Shown: positions 44,761 to 55,904 of the stretch, one piece after another
How positions within the stretch are numbered: the stretch's first letter is position 1
How the letters are laid out: each line of letters starts with the position of its first letter
NCBI GenBank assembly: GCA_035048495.1
Contig: CM068548.1
Coordinates: 10,157,464-10,221,463, forward strand
Length of the DNA: 64,000 bases
Direction of reading: 5' to 3'
From: Euptelea pleiosperma
Taxonomy: Eukaryota; Streptophyta; Magnoliopsida; Ranunculales; Eupteleaceae
Translations under genes and position numbers: made by a program
Notes under the pieces: generated by a model
Databases searched by the model: none
What the model saw: only the letters and a program-made list of their open reading frames with translations
What the model was told of the DNA's origin: nothing

Positions 44761-45352
44761 TCACGTCTGAGTAAAAAAGTCATAAATATTGATGGGTAGG
44801 GCTAAAGCTACCTTTATGTAGAACAAGTAGCGAATTTTTCTATGGAGCTTTTGGGCCGTCAAAAGCCCAAACGGTACTAAAGGGACACAACATGCATTAA
44901 TGGAATTGTCCGTGAAAATGAGACACAACAGGTATTAACGAAATTGTCAATAGTGTTTTTGGCCAAATTTCACTATTTGGTGGGTGAAAACGACAATTTT
45001 GCTATTTTAGGAAGGTTTTAATGTTAACAATAACTTTAATTTTTGAAGTCATAATCGACGAGTCAGAATCACTCACCGTTGATGTAACATGTTTCTAGGC
45101 TCTAGAATTATTAGTTTCTATGCTTAGTTCAATTTTGTCACTTTTAGTAATTTTCCTATTTTTCTTATTTTTGTTTTTAGATTACATAGGTTGTAAGCCA
45201 AAAGGCGAAGACAGTTCTTTATCAATAAGATTTCGTGATTTAGTTACTTTGCGAGCTCCTCTCTTCGGTGGATTCTAAACCTCGAGATATTGATGTTGAT
45301 CATATCTCTTTATTGTTTCACGTTGCGTCATACCTACAATATACAACACTAA
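44761..45352. other. Unassigned repeat-like stretch
   Basis: 44810-44970 recurs inverted at 57300-57460 (GAACAAGTAGC, CAAACGGTACTAAAGGGACA). 45060-45330 looks like an LTR edge in composition, but no partner is seen. Confidence 0.45.
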
Positions 45353-45990
45353 GAGCATCTACAACCGTGCTCTATTTCTCTATAATAGAACACAATCACC
45401 CCCCCAACTGTACGTCAAATGGGCTCTCTATTTTGGAGACCTCATTTTGAGTCTCCATATTTGGAGATCAATTAATGGGTCTCTAAAAAAATCTATATTA
45501 TTGTTCATTAAAGTAGAATTCCTACTTCCGTATTTTTTTTTTTTCATGTATTAAAATTTAACTTCATACCGAATATGTCTTTTTTATTTTTAAACCGTAT
45601 TTTTATAAAATTTATATAACTTTTAATCTACAAATCTAATTTTTCTAAAATTGGTATCGTTGAAAAATATATTGTCAATATCTTTAAAATGAGACCAATA
45701 TTAAATATTTTTTAACGTATATTTAAAAAAAATATTTTTATTATATATTCATTAGGGTTGGCAATGGATCGAGTTCTTGTTCAAACTTGATTCAATAAGA
45801 AAATATGTCGATCCGGATCCAATTTGAATAAGAGGGAAAGTGTGAGTTTTTGGAGGGAAATCTAGGAGTAGTGTTTTAAAGATGAGTAGTTGGAGTCTGG
45901 GTGAGAATCGAGGTACTCTAAAAGCACTTTTCATTATTCAACAATTTTTTGATCTCTATAATAGAGACCTTGGTTGGAGATGCTACGGGG
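45353..45990. mobile_element. TIR element, GAGCATCTACAACC ends
   Basis: Left AGAGCATCTACAACCGTGCTC and right AGAGACCTTGGTTGGAGATGCT are inverted. Copy A keeps only the right portion (to about 31316). The interior is AT-rich with a hexamer-poor frame; no transposase is seen. Confidence 0.6.
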
Positions 45991-47520
45991 GATGTTAGGT
46001 TATGATTTCTGGGTGGTGTTTTGACCCTCTGATATACATTGTTACGCCTCCTAACAGCTTAAGCTTTTAGAGTAAAGTGGTAGTCAACATGGTATCAAAG
46101 CAGGAGATCCCAGTAGGTTACAGGTTTAGGTCTCTGACAAAGTGCTGAAGGGGGGTGTTGTTTGGTTGTGTAGCCAGCACTCTGCCTCTGTTAGACTTAG
46201 ACTCGTTGACCCTTTGATATACATTGTTATGCCTCCTAACAACTTAAGCTTTTAGAGTAAAGTGGTTGTTAACAGGATTTAGCTAATGCTAAATTTTTGG
46301 TTTAGAAAGGCATCAATATGCCTACAAGATGAGGACAAGCAATCACAATTACACTAAAAACAACAGGTCCATAGAAAACCGATCCTAAAATCCTATTTCC
46401 CATGAAATCGTTGCTACACAACTTGAAACTCAAACGATGCACCATTATAACTTGAAATCACCCTTTTCTTGAACCAAAGGCCTTCTCTCAGTCGTTCCTT
46501 TGTAAGAACCATACAATTTTTGGACCAATGCTTGGATTGTTTTTTATCCCAAAATGGACACCAATCGTATGATTATAACCATCTGATCAAGAATCTCTGG
46601 TGAAAAATATTGGTAAATGTGCTTGCCATTATCAATCCAAATTATCAAATGCTAGGCCACAACCCAATAGTCATCATTTTGACAATCTTGACAGTCCAAT
46701 TAAGAGAATCCCAATTGTCTAAATCAACGGTTAATTTTCTGTCGATTGAACAGTAACTATTGTTGAAACTATGAGTTTTTGAGCTATACAAGTGGTGGCC
46801 CAACATTTGAACTGTTTGGATTGATGACCACAACACTAAACTCTTAGAACTTGGAAAAGCAATGGTTTGATAAAACGTATTGAAGCTGCTCTCTGAGAAG
46901 AAGTGATCAACGAATAGTGTGTTATGAAGTATAGGGCTATTTTTTTTATTGGGAACCACCACGGAGGGAGAGAAACTTTATTGATGTGGAAAAAGTGTTT
47001 ACATCTAGATAGGGGGGGACGTAACCCCTCAAGATGCTATAAAAAGACGAGAATACTAAGCAAAAAAGAACCTCATAAGTAAAACCAGAACTAGGCTCTA
47101 ATGTAAGGTGTACCAATCTTGTCCATCCGAATAAACCCAATAAGTCTCAGAGGGCCATTATCTCTAAATTCCATGTATCCTCTAGTAAGTAACTCATTCC
47201 TGGCCATGTAATCTGCCACTGCATTCGACTCTCAATAGATATGCATGATAGAGTACTCGAATTCTTTCAACGTGTCCATCACTTTCCACCACAAAGATTT
47301 AAGATGCCAAGGAGTGAGAGTAGGTTTAGTGATCCTAGGGCTATTTGCCTTTGTGATGGAGAAGATAGAGTGTACGACCGTTTGTTTTTTTTGCTTTTAT
47401 CTTTTTGCTTAGAGCCTGAGGTTTTGATTCTTTTGAATGGTACCATGGTATAACAGTCATTTAACATCACCATTATGACATTTATAACTGCCGTTATAAC
47501 TAGTCACATGTCACGTCTGA
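45991..47520. repeat. Dispersed duplicated block, copy B
   Basis: Collinear with 31351-32270 and 33449-33560. Contains a LINE 3' end inserted at 46942-47335 that copy A lacks. 46205-46270 is a partial local repeat of 46030-46085. Confidence 0.75.
46942..47335 (-). mobile_element. 5'-truncated LINE, RNase H end and poly(A)
   Basis: On the minus strand it reads MDTLKEFEYSIMHIY, then a stop where Arg is expected, then ESNAVADYMARNE, the C-terminal RNase H motif of plant L1-type LINEs. A 3' UTR follows and it ends AATAAAAAAAA. The TSD TAGGGCTATT is at 46932-46941 and 47336-47345; copy A (about 32212) has a single TAGGGCTATT. Target-primed insertion with 5' truncation explains the form. Confidence 0.85.
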
Positions 47521-48650
47521 GTAAAAAATGTCAAGACTTATTATTTAATATCATGTTATAATCTTTTACAAAAAAAACCTCAATAACGGTAAAAAAATGT
47601 TTTTTGTTAAAAAATAACAATTGTTTCTCTTATAAAGATCGTTATACTGGATTAGCTTTTTAATTAGAGATATTAATGGGCTGTACTGGTACTATGGGCT
47701 TTTGGGCCTGGTCCTCATGATCTCAGGCTTAGGCGGCATTTATATGCCCAATGGGCTGGGCCTGCCTTGACATTATACAAAATTAGCTTAGGCCCGGCCT
47801 GATACAAAAGGCCTGGCCCGTTATATCTATTAATGTTAGAAGTTTAATGGACTGACCCGGGCTTAGTTACATGTATCCTGGGCCAGGCTTAGGCAAAGCT
47901 AGGCCCAGCCCAAACTCGCCCCATTATGACCCCTAATTATAATGGGAAAAACAATAACAGGTTGGGGCCCTACCGTTATAAGACCATTATTTTCCTTATA
48001 ATGACTTTTTAAAACCATGCTAGAACATATATGTGAAGAAAATCCAACCGTTGGATGCCCTTTTAATCAAGTGTATGCGTAATGCACATCCATAATGAGG
48101 TGGGCTATCTAACGTTAATTAAATGGCTACGAAAATCAATTGTGGAATTTACAGGTAAGAATTAAAAAAATTAAGGAATATATAGGAGAATACTATGTAC
48201 AGTAGACACGCACAAAATAAGTGAAGTGGACAAAAAAAACTAATTTATTAAAATATAACACAATATGTGAGACATCTTACCCAAGTTTTATAGAGTGAGC
48301 AATGGTTTTATCTGTTTGTAAAGTACAAATGATGATGTATCATGTTTTGTATGGAGCATTTCATGGCCATGCGGCCCGATACACTGAATAAGGGTCGAGT
48401 GGAAAAAGCAATTTTCAAACAAACACCAAAATATACAAATTGTGCGATATTTTCACTTGCAAACAAACAAGCATTATACAATACTTGCACAACTTCGACA
48501 AGCATGCGCAATTAGCAAGTTGTGCGCTTTTAGGAAATGTGTGTCCAAGTTCTCAGTAAACAAACATGGCCTAACTGCTTGTGACCATTTCTCTATTAAT
48601 GCTTCAGGAAGAACTATGTGGTTGCCAATCTGAAGAGACCCTTTTCCCTA
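47521..48650. repeat. Repeat mosaic
   Basis: 47570-47650 and 47940-48020 are TAACGG scraps. 47660-47935 is degenerate GGGCTGGGCC. 48165-48640 is a block shared with 54895-55240 plus 55355-55390 (TATATAGGAGAATACTATGT, CAAACAAACAAGCATTATAC), and in part with 34250-34340. No gene. Confidence 0.6.
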
Positions 48651-49104
48651 TGTGTAAACCAAATCAACAAGCCACACACCACAATACAAATAGCAAAGAA
48701 ATAAAGTAACGAGAGAAATCACACATCAAATTTTTACGTGGAAAACCCTTTCAAGGAGAAAGGTAAAAACCACGGGACCTAGTCCGGTAAACTTCCACTA
48801 TAAAGATAATAGGATTATAACTTCTCTCTAAATAACACTAGAGGATGCCAACATCAAGAGACAAAACAACTTCTCTTAAATAACAAGAGTTTTACCCAAA
48901 CAAATGGTAGATTCCAACAAAAAATAAAGGAAGCAAAGTCTTTACCTCTTAGGGTTTGAAAAAACCCTAGAAACAATCCTTTCGAGAAGAGCAAGAAAGA
49001 ACTTCGGAGTGGTGAATGAAGTCTCACAAATCCGGAGATGAAAATCCACTTGGAAACTTGGAAGCAAGCTTTCCCTTCTTCTTCTCTTCAAGAAACCCTT
49101 TCTT

Positions 49105-49147
<43 letters not shown>

Positions 49148-49297
49148 AATGGAGAATAGAATGGACCATACCTCCCTCTCTTTCCCCTATTCTTTTTCTC
49201 CAAGTCTTTGGATTAAGACCTAAACACCCCCATTCTTCAAATAGGACAAAAAGAAGTGGGTCCCACCTCAAATGAGGAGGGACACCCAACACAATCT
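48651..49297 (-). mobile_element. Probable solo LTR of a Ty1/copia-type element
   Basis: On the minus strand it starts TGTGTTGGGTGTCCCTCC and ends GGTTTACACA (TG..CA). It inserts between sequences that adjoin in the 54.9-55.9 kb copy. The core contains CCGTGGTTTTTACC and GGGTTTTCCACGTAAAA, seen widely in plant copia LTRs. A (CT)n tract is at about 49110-49146. No exact 5-bp TSD. Confidence 0.6.
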
Positions 49298-49321
49298 ACT
49301 TGAGAAAGGACATGGGAACCA

Positions 49322-49480
49322 CTTAATGCACCTTCTTGCTACATCCCAAGCTTCATTCCATCCAAGTCCTTCATCATCCATTTGTAGCCGCATCAATTCT
49401 GAAATTGCAAGAGTAGGATGAGTGTCATTCAATTGCACTGCAACCTTGCTAGAAAACTCATCCAACTGCCATGAGTCTTT
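49322..49480 (-). pseudogene. Alpha-glucan phosphorylase exon relic, copy B
   Basis: One exon: [44 protein letters not shown]. This is the conserved phosphorylase block before the active-site region and is the best preserved of the three copies. The frame goes astray after RR. No other exon lies nearby. The flanking 49520-49640 matches 34510-34640 beside copy A. Confidence 0.88.
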
Positions 49481-49649
49481 GCCATCTCTCCTATCCTTAC
49501 ATCCGAAAATAATGTCCTGTAAATTATCCCAAGTTTAGGAACCAACTTTTATGATCAGAATACACCTATCATGAATATAATTAAAAGTTCCATATAAACT
49601 CATTGCAGAACAGATACCTGAAGCACGGTTTAAAAAACAGTCATTATAA

Positions 49650-49959
49650 TGGAAACGCCTCAACCATGTTACATTGTTTAAAAAAATAATGCCCAAAAGC
49701 TTTGCTCTTAAATCTAAATGCTCCTATGACTATCTTTATCTTTGTTTTATGGGATATTTTGCAGTTGCAGAGAAGCTGCTGAATGCACCAGCTGGACCCA
49801 AGCGCGCACTAAGCAAAAATAAAGAAATTTGTTGCGAAAGAAGCTGCTGCGTGTGTGTGCGTGGGGCCTTCCACCCATAATGGTCAAAAAGCAAGTCATT
49901 ACATGACGGATGACGCGGACTCGCTGACAGATTGTGATATGATGCGCCTATGCTCCCGT
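49650..49959. other. Gene-free stretch
   Basis: Begins in a TAACGG scrap shared with the copy A flank. An open frame on each strand (about 49680-50030) has no recognisable domain. Confidence 0.4.
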
Positions 49960-50190
49960 GGATCAAAAAAATATCAGCCTGATTAGTTATTTTTAACTTT
50001 GGATCTGAGTACCCCATATAATTCTCAAATCCCACGGTAAAAAAATCAACTCATGAGAAACTCAAATCCAACAGTTAAAAATCACTAATCAGACTATTTT
50101 TTTTAATCTATGCATCCACCCCGGAATGCGCCAAACATCTATATGGTCAATAATGGTCAATAGTCTTTGAAGTGTACCACCTGGTTTATT
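49960..50190. mobile_element. Palindromic G-box MITE (family 1), diverged
   Basis: ATCAGCCTGATTAGTTATTT core, CAACTCATGAGAAACTC loop, and AATCACTAATCAGACTATTT with AACATCTATATGGTCAATA on the right. Confidence 0.65.
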
Positions 50191-50339
50191 CTTTGGTCCG
50201 TCCTCAAAGTCCTACTGATATTTTTTCTAATATGGAATCATTGTTACACTGTATCATCATTGTCTTTGTCGGTGTGTTCATCAAACGATTGACTGGAGTA
50301 GAATTTTGCTGACGGATTGACGGACCAAAAATTACTCAG

Positions 50340-50650
50340 AGACTTTGGTCATCAACGTTGATGAAACACGGCACGACTGTAGTTGTTAAGTTTAGACGTT
50401 CGAGGTGCTTTTTGGACAGAATCTTCCAGATTGTCCGTGGTAAATCTTTGACGAGAGACTTTGGTTATCAACGTCGATGAAACACGGCACGACTCAAATT
50501 GTTAAGTTTGGATACAACGAACGTTCGAAGTGCTTTTTGGACAGAATCTTCCACATTGTCGGTAGTAAATCTTTGATGAAACACGGCAGATACGGCGACC
50601 GTTCGAGACGGAAAAAGATGACACTAGTTTTTAAGTTTGGATAAAGCAAA
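50340..50650. repeat. Short tandem array, about 118-bp unit
   Basis: AACACGGCACGACT, GTTAAGTTTRGA and GTGCTTTTTGGACAGAATCTT recur at about 50365, 50480 and, partly, 50580. Two and a half imperfect units. Confidence 0.7.
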
Positions 50651-51229
50651 AGTTCGAGACTTAAAAAGTTCGATCAATAATTTGGTTACTCCCATTTAAT
50701 TTAACTATAATCTGAAAATCAATGTTAACCAAAACATAAAATTGTACAAAACTTAGAAGAGATTAAAGTTTAAGAGTATTGATAGGTCATCACTTACTTG
50801 ACTAGTGCGCAAACGGTTAATTTGAGCTTGTATGGGAGTGTATACCGTGGTTAAATTAGAAATTAAAAGTGTGAGAGAGATTAGAGTTGTAGATCCGGTC
50901 ACCGTGGTGTGGCCGTATGAGCTCAACAAAGAGAGAGATGCAGGTGGTCGGTGACTCAATAGTCAGTGGTCGGAGACTCAGTGGTCTAACACACACAGAG
51001 TACTAATCTAATCAGAAGGCGGCAGTGTAGACTAGAGTTGCAACTTGCAGGTGGAGATGTGTCGTGGGGATTGCGGATTGCACAAGGAGGGAAGTAGCTA
51101 GGATGGGGGAGAGAGACGAGAACAAAAAGGGGTAGGCTCTATGGGGACAGTTATGGTTTTTTTTTAATACATTTTTTCAATCATTTTAGAATCCGACTAA
51201 ATGGGCCAAATTAATCGTTAGAAAGTTGT
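50651..51229. other. Gene-free stretch
   Basis: A purine-rich part near 50925-51130 (GAGAGAGATGCAGG, GGGGGAGAGAGACGAG) on the plus strand could be an old leader. No gene can be supported. Confidence 0.4.
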
Positions 51230-51690
51230 ATTAGCATTCGATTCATAAACCCTTATCTAGACGTTGGATCTTTATACGTCAAATACTGCTCAAATTCCCA
51301 CAGTTGAGATCAACCCATGTAGATAGGTCCAAAATAATGCCTATAAATTACTAATCAGGATGATTTTTGGTTTATAGGTCCACTTAGGGATTGTCCAAAC
51401 ATCCATATGGTCAGAATCCTCTAAGAGTGTGCCACGTGGCTCATATTGTGTCCTGTAACCGGAGCATGTCATTTTAGGGCGATAAGTGGAGCCCGAGCCG
51501 CCAAACATATATAGGTGGACCTACAGACAAAAAATCAGCTTGATTAGTGATTTTTAACCATTGGATTGGAGTGTTTTCCATGGGTTGATTTTCTAACAGT
51601 GGAATTTGAGCTTTATTAAGGGTACTCAATCCAAATGTTGCAAATAACTAATCAATCTGATATTTTGATCCACGAGTACCACACCTCTAC
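51230..51690. mobile_element. Two adjoining family-1 MITE copies
   Basis: 51240-51460 ends AGAGTGTGCCACGTGGCTCATATTG, with an intact G-box. 51490-51690 carries GGTGGACCTACAGAC, ATCAGCTTGATTAGTGATTT and the inverse half. Confidence 0.7.
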
Positions 51691-51756
51691 TCTAGTCCGC
51701 GTCATCTGCCTTATCTTGCTTTTTCTTTACACGCATTAAAGCATGTCATCACCAGG

Positions 51757-52135
51757 GAAGTAAACCTTCACTCACTGCATGATGTGAACAGGTCACGTGG
51801 CACACTCTTAGAGGGCGCTGACCATATGGATGTTTGGCCAATCACTTAGGTGGGGTACAAACCAAAAATAAACCTGATCAGTGATTTCTAAGCATTGGAT
51901 TGAAGTTATTTTCATGGGTTGATTTTCCCGTAAGAGTTTGAGCATTATTGAGCGTTATTTAAGAGCAAAGATCCAAAGGTTTTAAATAACTAATCGGGCT
52001 GATTTTTGGTTTGCAAGTCCACCTAGTGATTGGCCAAACATCCATAAGGTCAGAGCCCTCTAAGAGTGTGCCATTGGGCTCGTATTGTGTGCTGTGATCG
52101 GCTTCGCTCACAATATGCAGTGAGCCAAGGTTTAC
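51757..52135. mobile_element. Palindromic G-box MITE (family 1), extended ends
   Basis: Outer ends AGTAAACCTTCACTCACTGCAT and ATGCAGTGAGCCAAGGTTTACT are inverted. Inside, TCACGTGGCACACTCTTAGAGG and the inverse CTCTAAGAGTGTGCCATTGG. This copy shows that the TIR can reach further out than CCACGTGG. No TSD. Confidence 0.8.
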
Positions 52136-52161
52136 TTGCGGGAGGGGTTAAGACTTGCATG

Positions 52162-52345
52162 CACTACAGGACCGCCGCTAAAAGTTTCAGCGGTGGCACA
52201 CCGGCGGTCACAGACCGCCGCTGATACCCTGGTCGCTGAAACTTATAGTGGCGGCCAAGTGAAAATCCGCCGTCGTTAAAAAGTACCACACCAGAGACGG
52301 TACATACTTTCAGCGGCGGAAATATATTGACCCCCGTTAATACTG
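52162..52345. mobile_element. CACTA-type (En/Spm) transposon terminus
   Basis: Begins CACTACAGGACCGCCGCTAA and is followed by subterminal direct and inverted GCGGCGGT/ACCGCCGC words (TTTCAGCGGTGG, CAGACCGCCGCTG, TTTCAGCGGCGG), the usual CACTA end layout. No opposite end (..GTAGTG) is found to the right, so the element is truncated or its other end is lost. Confidence 0.75.
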
Positions 52346-52678
52346 ATTTTTTTTTCCTGCTATTTTTTTGAAAAAAAATTTCCTACCTGTCCCTGTAGAC
52401 ATGTAGCATGATTGCTGTAATACTAACTAAGCTAAATAAATAAAAATAAAATAATATGTTCATTAAACTCAAAGATTAATTAATACAATATCCTTTGTTC
52501 AGAAACATCCATAAATGAAATAAAAAAGTCGACGACTCAAACATCAACTGGGTCTGCATCAGATCAATAATCACTTGGGTTCTGCAAAAAAAAAGCGGTA
52601 AACTTTTTAGAATAAAATATGTTAAAAATTATAATAAAATAAATATATCGTTAAAAACTAAAATTGGACTTTAATTTT
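52346..52678. other. Spacer between CACTA end and tandem array
   Basis: AT-rich, no frame or motif recognised. Presumably element interior. Confidence 0.4.
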
Positions 52679-53860
52679 AAGTCTTACATGTCTAAACTTA
52701 TAAGTGATTACAATCTCCCAACCGAACGTCGGAATTTGACCTCATCTCTTCCAACACATTTGTTTCAATTCGTTTGAAGTGTTGGAAGAAGTTTCGGGAG
52801 ATTCTGACCTCGTTTGCCTGATTTGGCGTCGAAGTCCCAAAATTGTTCTAATTCTAAGTCTTAAATGTCTAAACCTACAACTGAATATAGTTTTCTAACC
52901 CGACCTCAAAATTTGATCCCGTCTCTTTTAACACATTTGTTTCAACACCTTTGAAGTGTTGGAAGAAGTTTCGGGAGATTCCGACCTCGTTTGCCCGATT
53001 TGAGCATTGAAGTCCCAAAATGAATTTCAGTTCTAAGTCTTAAATGCCTAAATCTACAATTGACTATAGTTTTCTAACCCGACCTCGGAATTTGACCCCG
53101 TCTCTTCCAACACATTTGTTTCAACACGTTTGAAGTGTTGAAAAAAGTTTCGAGAGATTCCGACCTTGTTTGCCTGATTTGGACGTTGAAGTCCCAAAAT
53201 GGATTTCAATTCTAAGTCTTAAATGCCTAAACCTACAACTAACTATAATTTTTTAACCCGACCTCGGAATTTAACCATGTCTCTTTCAATATATTTGTTT
53301 TAACAAGTTTAAAGTATTGGAAGAAGTTTTTGGAGATTTCGACCTCGTTTACCCGATTTGGGTGTCAAAGTCCCAAAATGGATTTCCGTTCTAAGTCTTA
53401 AATGCCTAAACCTACAACTGACTACAGTTTCTCAACCGGACATCAGAATTTGACTCCGTCTCTTCCAACATATTTGTTTCAACACATTTGAAGTGTTGGA
53501 AGAGATTTCGGGAGATTCTGACCTCGTTTGTCTGATTTGGGCATCGAGATCCCGAAATGGATTTCAGTTCTAAGTCTTAAATGCTTAAACCTACAACTGA
53601 CTACAGTTTCTTAACCGGACATCAGAATTTGACTCCGTCTCTTCCAACATATTTGTTTCAACACATTTGAAGTGTTGGAAGAGATTTCAGGAGATTCTGA
53701 TCTCGTTTGCCCGATTTGGGCGTCGACATCCCAAAATGAATTTCAGTTCTAAGTCTTAAATGTCTAAACCTACAACTGACTACAGTTTCTCAACCGAACA
53801 TCGAAATTTGACTCCGTCTCTTTCAACATATTTTTTCAACACATTTGAAGTGTTACAAGA
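52679..53860. repeat. 179-bp tandem array, six full units and a partial
   Basis: Units start with AAGTCTTAMATGYCTAAAC at 52679, 52856, 53035, 53214, 53393, 53572 and 53751: spacing 177 then 179 five times. Each contains TTTGAAGTGTTGGAAGA and GACCTCGTTTGYCYGATTTG. Units at 53393 and 53572 look most alike. The constant period over about 1.2 kb is satellite-like. It lies just inside a CACTA-type end. Confidence 0.93.
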
Positions 53861-54894
53861 CATTAAAAAATACAAGAAATTCCAAAATTACAGCAGTAAG
53901 AGGGTAAGCATTGAAACCCTAGATTCATCCAAATACCAGGGCACGGGTTGCATGGGGGTTGAAGATTCGAGGGTTGTGATGGAAGCGAAGACAGAGCGAT
54001 GAAAGAGAGGATAAAAATGAGGGTTGGAGAGGGTAGCAGTTTTATTTGGCTCTTAGAATTAAGGTTTTGGCACTTCTACTACGAGGGTTAACGAACACGC
54101 AGGAGAGACGTTGATTTGGGCCAGATGTGTTGTGTGCTTCCACGTCCCTCTTCTTCCATGGACCAAAGAACCTCCTCCTTCTTCCTTTGCAACCCTGTAT
54201 TTCTCATAGAAACCAACCATGTATTTGCTTCCACCACAAATCTTGATCGGTGCCTCCATCGCTCTAGAAGAGGACCATCTGTTGATCGGCGCCTCCATCA
54301 CTCCAAAGATGCCGGTTTGAATTTTTTGAAACCCTAGGAAGAGAGGATGGAGTTGCAGCGGCAAGGATGCAAGAGAAGAGTGGGGAGTTGTGCGCGAATG
54401 GGAGAGCATTAAGAGAGATTCTCGGAACACGATAGATAGGACTGAGGAGTGGGGTTTCAAATGAGCGCTAGAGGAGATGGTGAGAGCAGAGAATTTGTTG
54501 AGTTTTGGGCGGGAGAGAGGAGAGAGAAGAGATGGAAACGGAACAAAAACCGTGGGTGCTTCGGTGGAGACAAAAGACGTGCGCATGGGAGAGAGATGGC
54601 AACAGAGATCCGACCGTCCAAATGGTTTGATCTCAGCCACTCTTTATGAGGCCGGGACAACCATCCTGTTTTGTTATATAGATTTGAAATTCAAATTTGA
54701 ATTTTAACACCGTTATTTTTTGTTATTTATGTTATTTTTCCTTTTTTTCCTCTACGCGTTACAATCCGTTATAACAGCCATTATAATGGCAAAAACTGTA
54801 ACACCCCAGTCCGTAACACTGTCTGAGTGTCGAAGGCACCCAATTTTTGCAAACAATTTTGTCGGAGAGTGTCATGAGCACATGCCAACTACTA
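53861..54894 (-). other. Uncertain region with a 193-codon open frame
   Basis: The minus frame 54640-54059 has 193 codons, Ser/Pro-rich, with no domain I recognise and no splice support. The plus strand has AAACCCTAG twice (about 53916 and 54330) and purine-rich sequence like plant UTRs. It may be leader or coding sequence of a decayed gene, or CACTA interior. 54700-54800 is a TAACGG scrap. Confidence 0.25.
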
Positions 54895-55467
54895 GTTATC
54901 AACAAATTAGGGAATATATAGGAGAATACTATGTACACACGCACAAAGTAAGTGAAGTGCTAAAAAAACCAAATTTATTAAAATATAACCACACAAGATG
55001 TATGAAGGACAGAAGGAGCTTTTCATGGCTGTGCAGTCGCAATAAATTGAATAAGGGTCAAGTGGAAAAAGAAATTTTCAAACAAACGCCAAAATATACA
55101 ATTAGGGCGATATTTTTCACATGCAAACAAACAAGCATTATACAATACCTGCACGATTGCAATTTGCAAGTTGTGCGCGGGTGTCAGAATTCTCAGTAAA
55201 CAAACGTGGCCTAACTACTTGTGACCATTTCTTTATGGGAAATTCTATTTGCACTCCACAAATTCGATAAGCACACCATTTGGGTGTTTTTTGGCCGAAA
55301 ATGCCCTTAGACTGAAAAAAAAAAAAAGCAACACCCATCTTCGTCCCTCCCTCTATTGCTTCAGGAAGAATTGACGCGGTTGGTATAATCAATTATCCTG
55401 GTTCAAGAAATTCCTTTCGTTATTCTCATGGGCAATCACTAACAACAATTATACTATAAGCTAAGTT
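54895..55467. repeat. Block shared with 48165-48640
   Basis: Same order as that copy, with an extra segment at about 55240-55355 (TTCTATTTGCACTCCAC to TCCCTCCCTC, containing an A run) not found there: a small insertion without clear ends. Confidence 0.65.
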
Positions 55468-55845
55468 TAAAAGGGGCCGTTATAACGGTACAATGGACTG
55501 GGGGCGTTCGTTACCATTTTTTCTGTTATAATGAATTGTAACGTTCACGGGCAAAAAAGGAAAATAACTGAAAAAAAATGGTGCTGGAATTCAAATTTTG
55601 AAATTTGAATTTCAAAATTTAAAAAATAGAAAATAACAGCAGTTTTTTCACAATTTTTTTCAGAAAATAACGGTCATTATTTTCGTTATAACGGAAAACA
55701 ACGGTAAAATAACAGCTGTTATAACGAAAATAATGTCCGTTATTTTCTAGGCGTTTTAAAGACAGATATAGCAATGGGGGAGTTCCGAATCCGTTACAAT
55801 GACCGGTATTTATGTTATACCGGCCGTTTTTTAAACCATGTTTAA
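55468..55845. mobile_element. TAACGG-type hAT-like MITE
   Basis: CTAAGTTTAAAAGGGGCCG start (terminal bases mutated), GGCCGTTTTTTAAACCATG end, TAACGG interior around GGTGCTGGAATTCAAATTTTG. No certain TSD. Confidence 0.7.
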
Positions 55846-55904
55846 AAGCATGCTAAAAGCCAACGGTCTACTTGGGAAAAGGACATGGGAACCAATTAAT
55901 GCAC

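Noticed and set aside
52679..53860. CRISPR array
   Set aside because: Units are contiguous 179-bp tandem repeats with no spacers, in a plant nuclear context.
54059..54640. 193-codon minus frame as a gene
   Set aside because: Ser/Pro-rich without domain, start context or splice support; kept only as an uncertain region.
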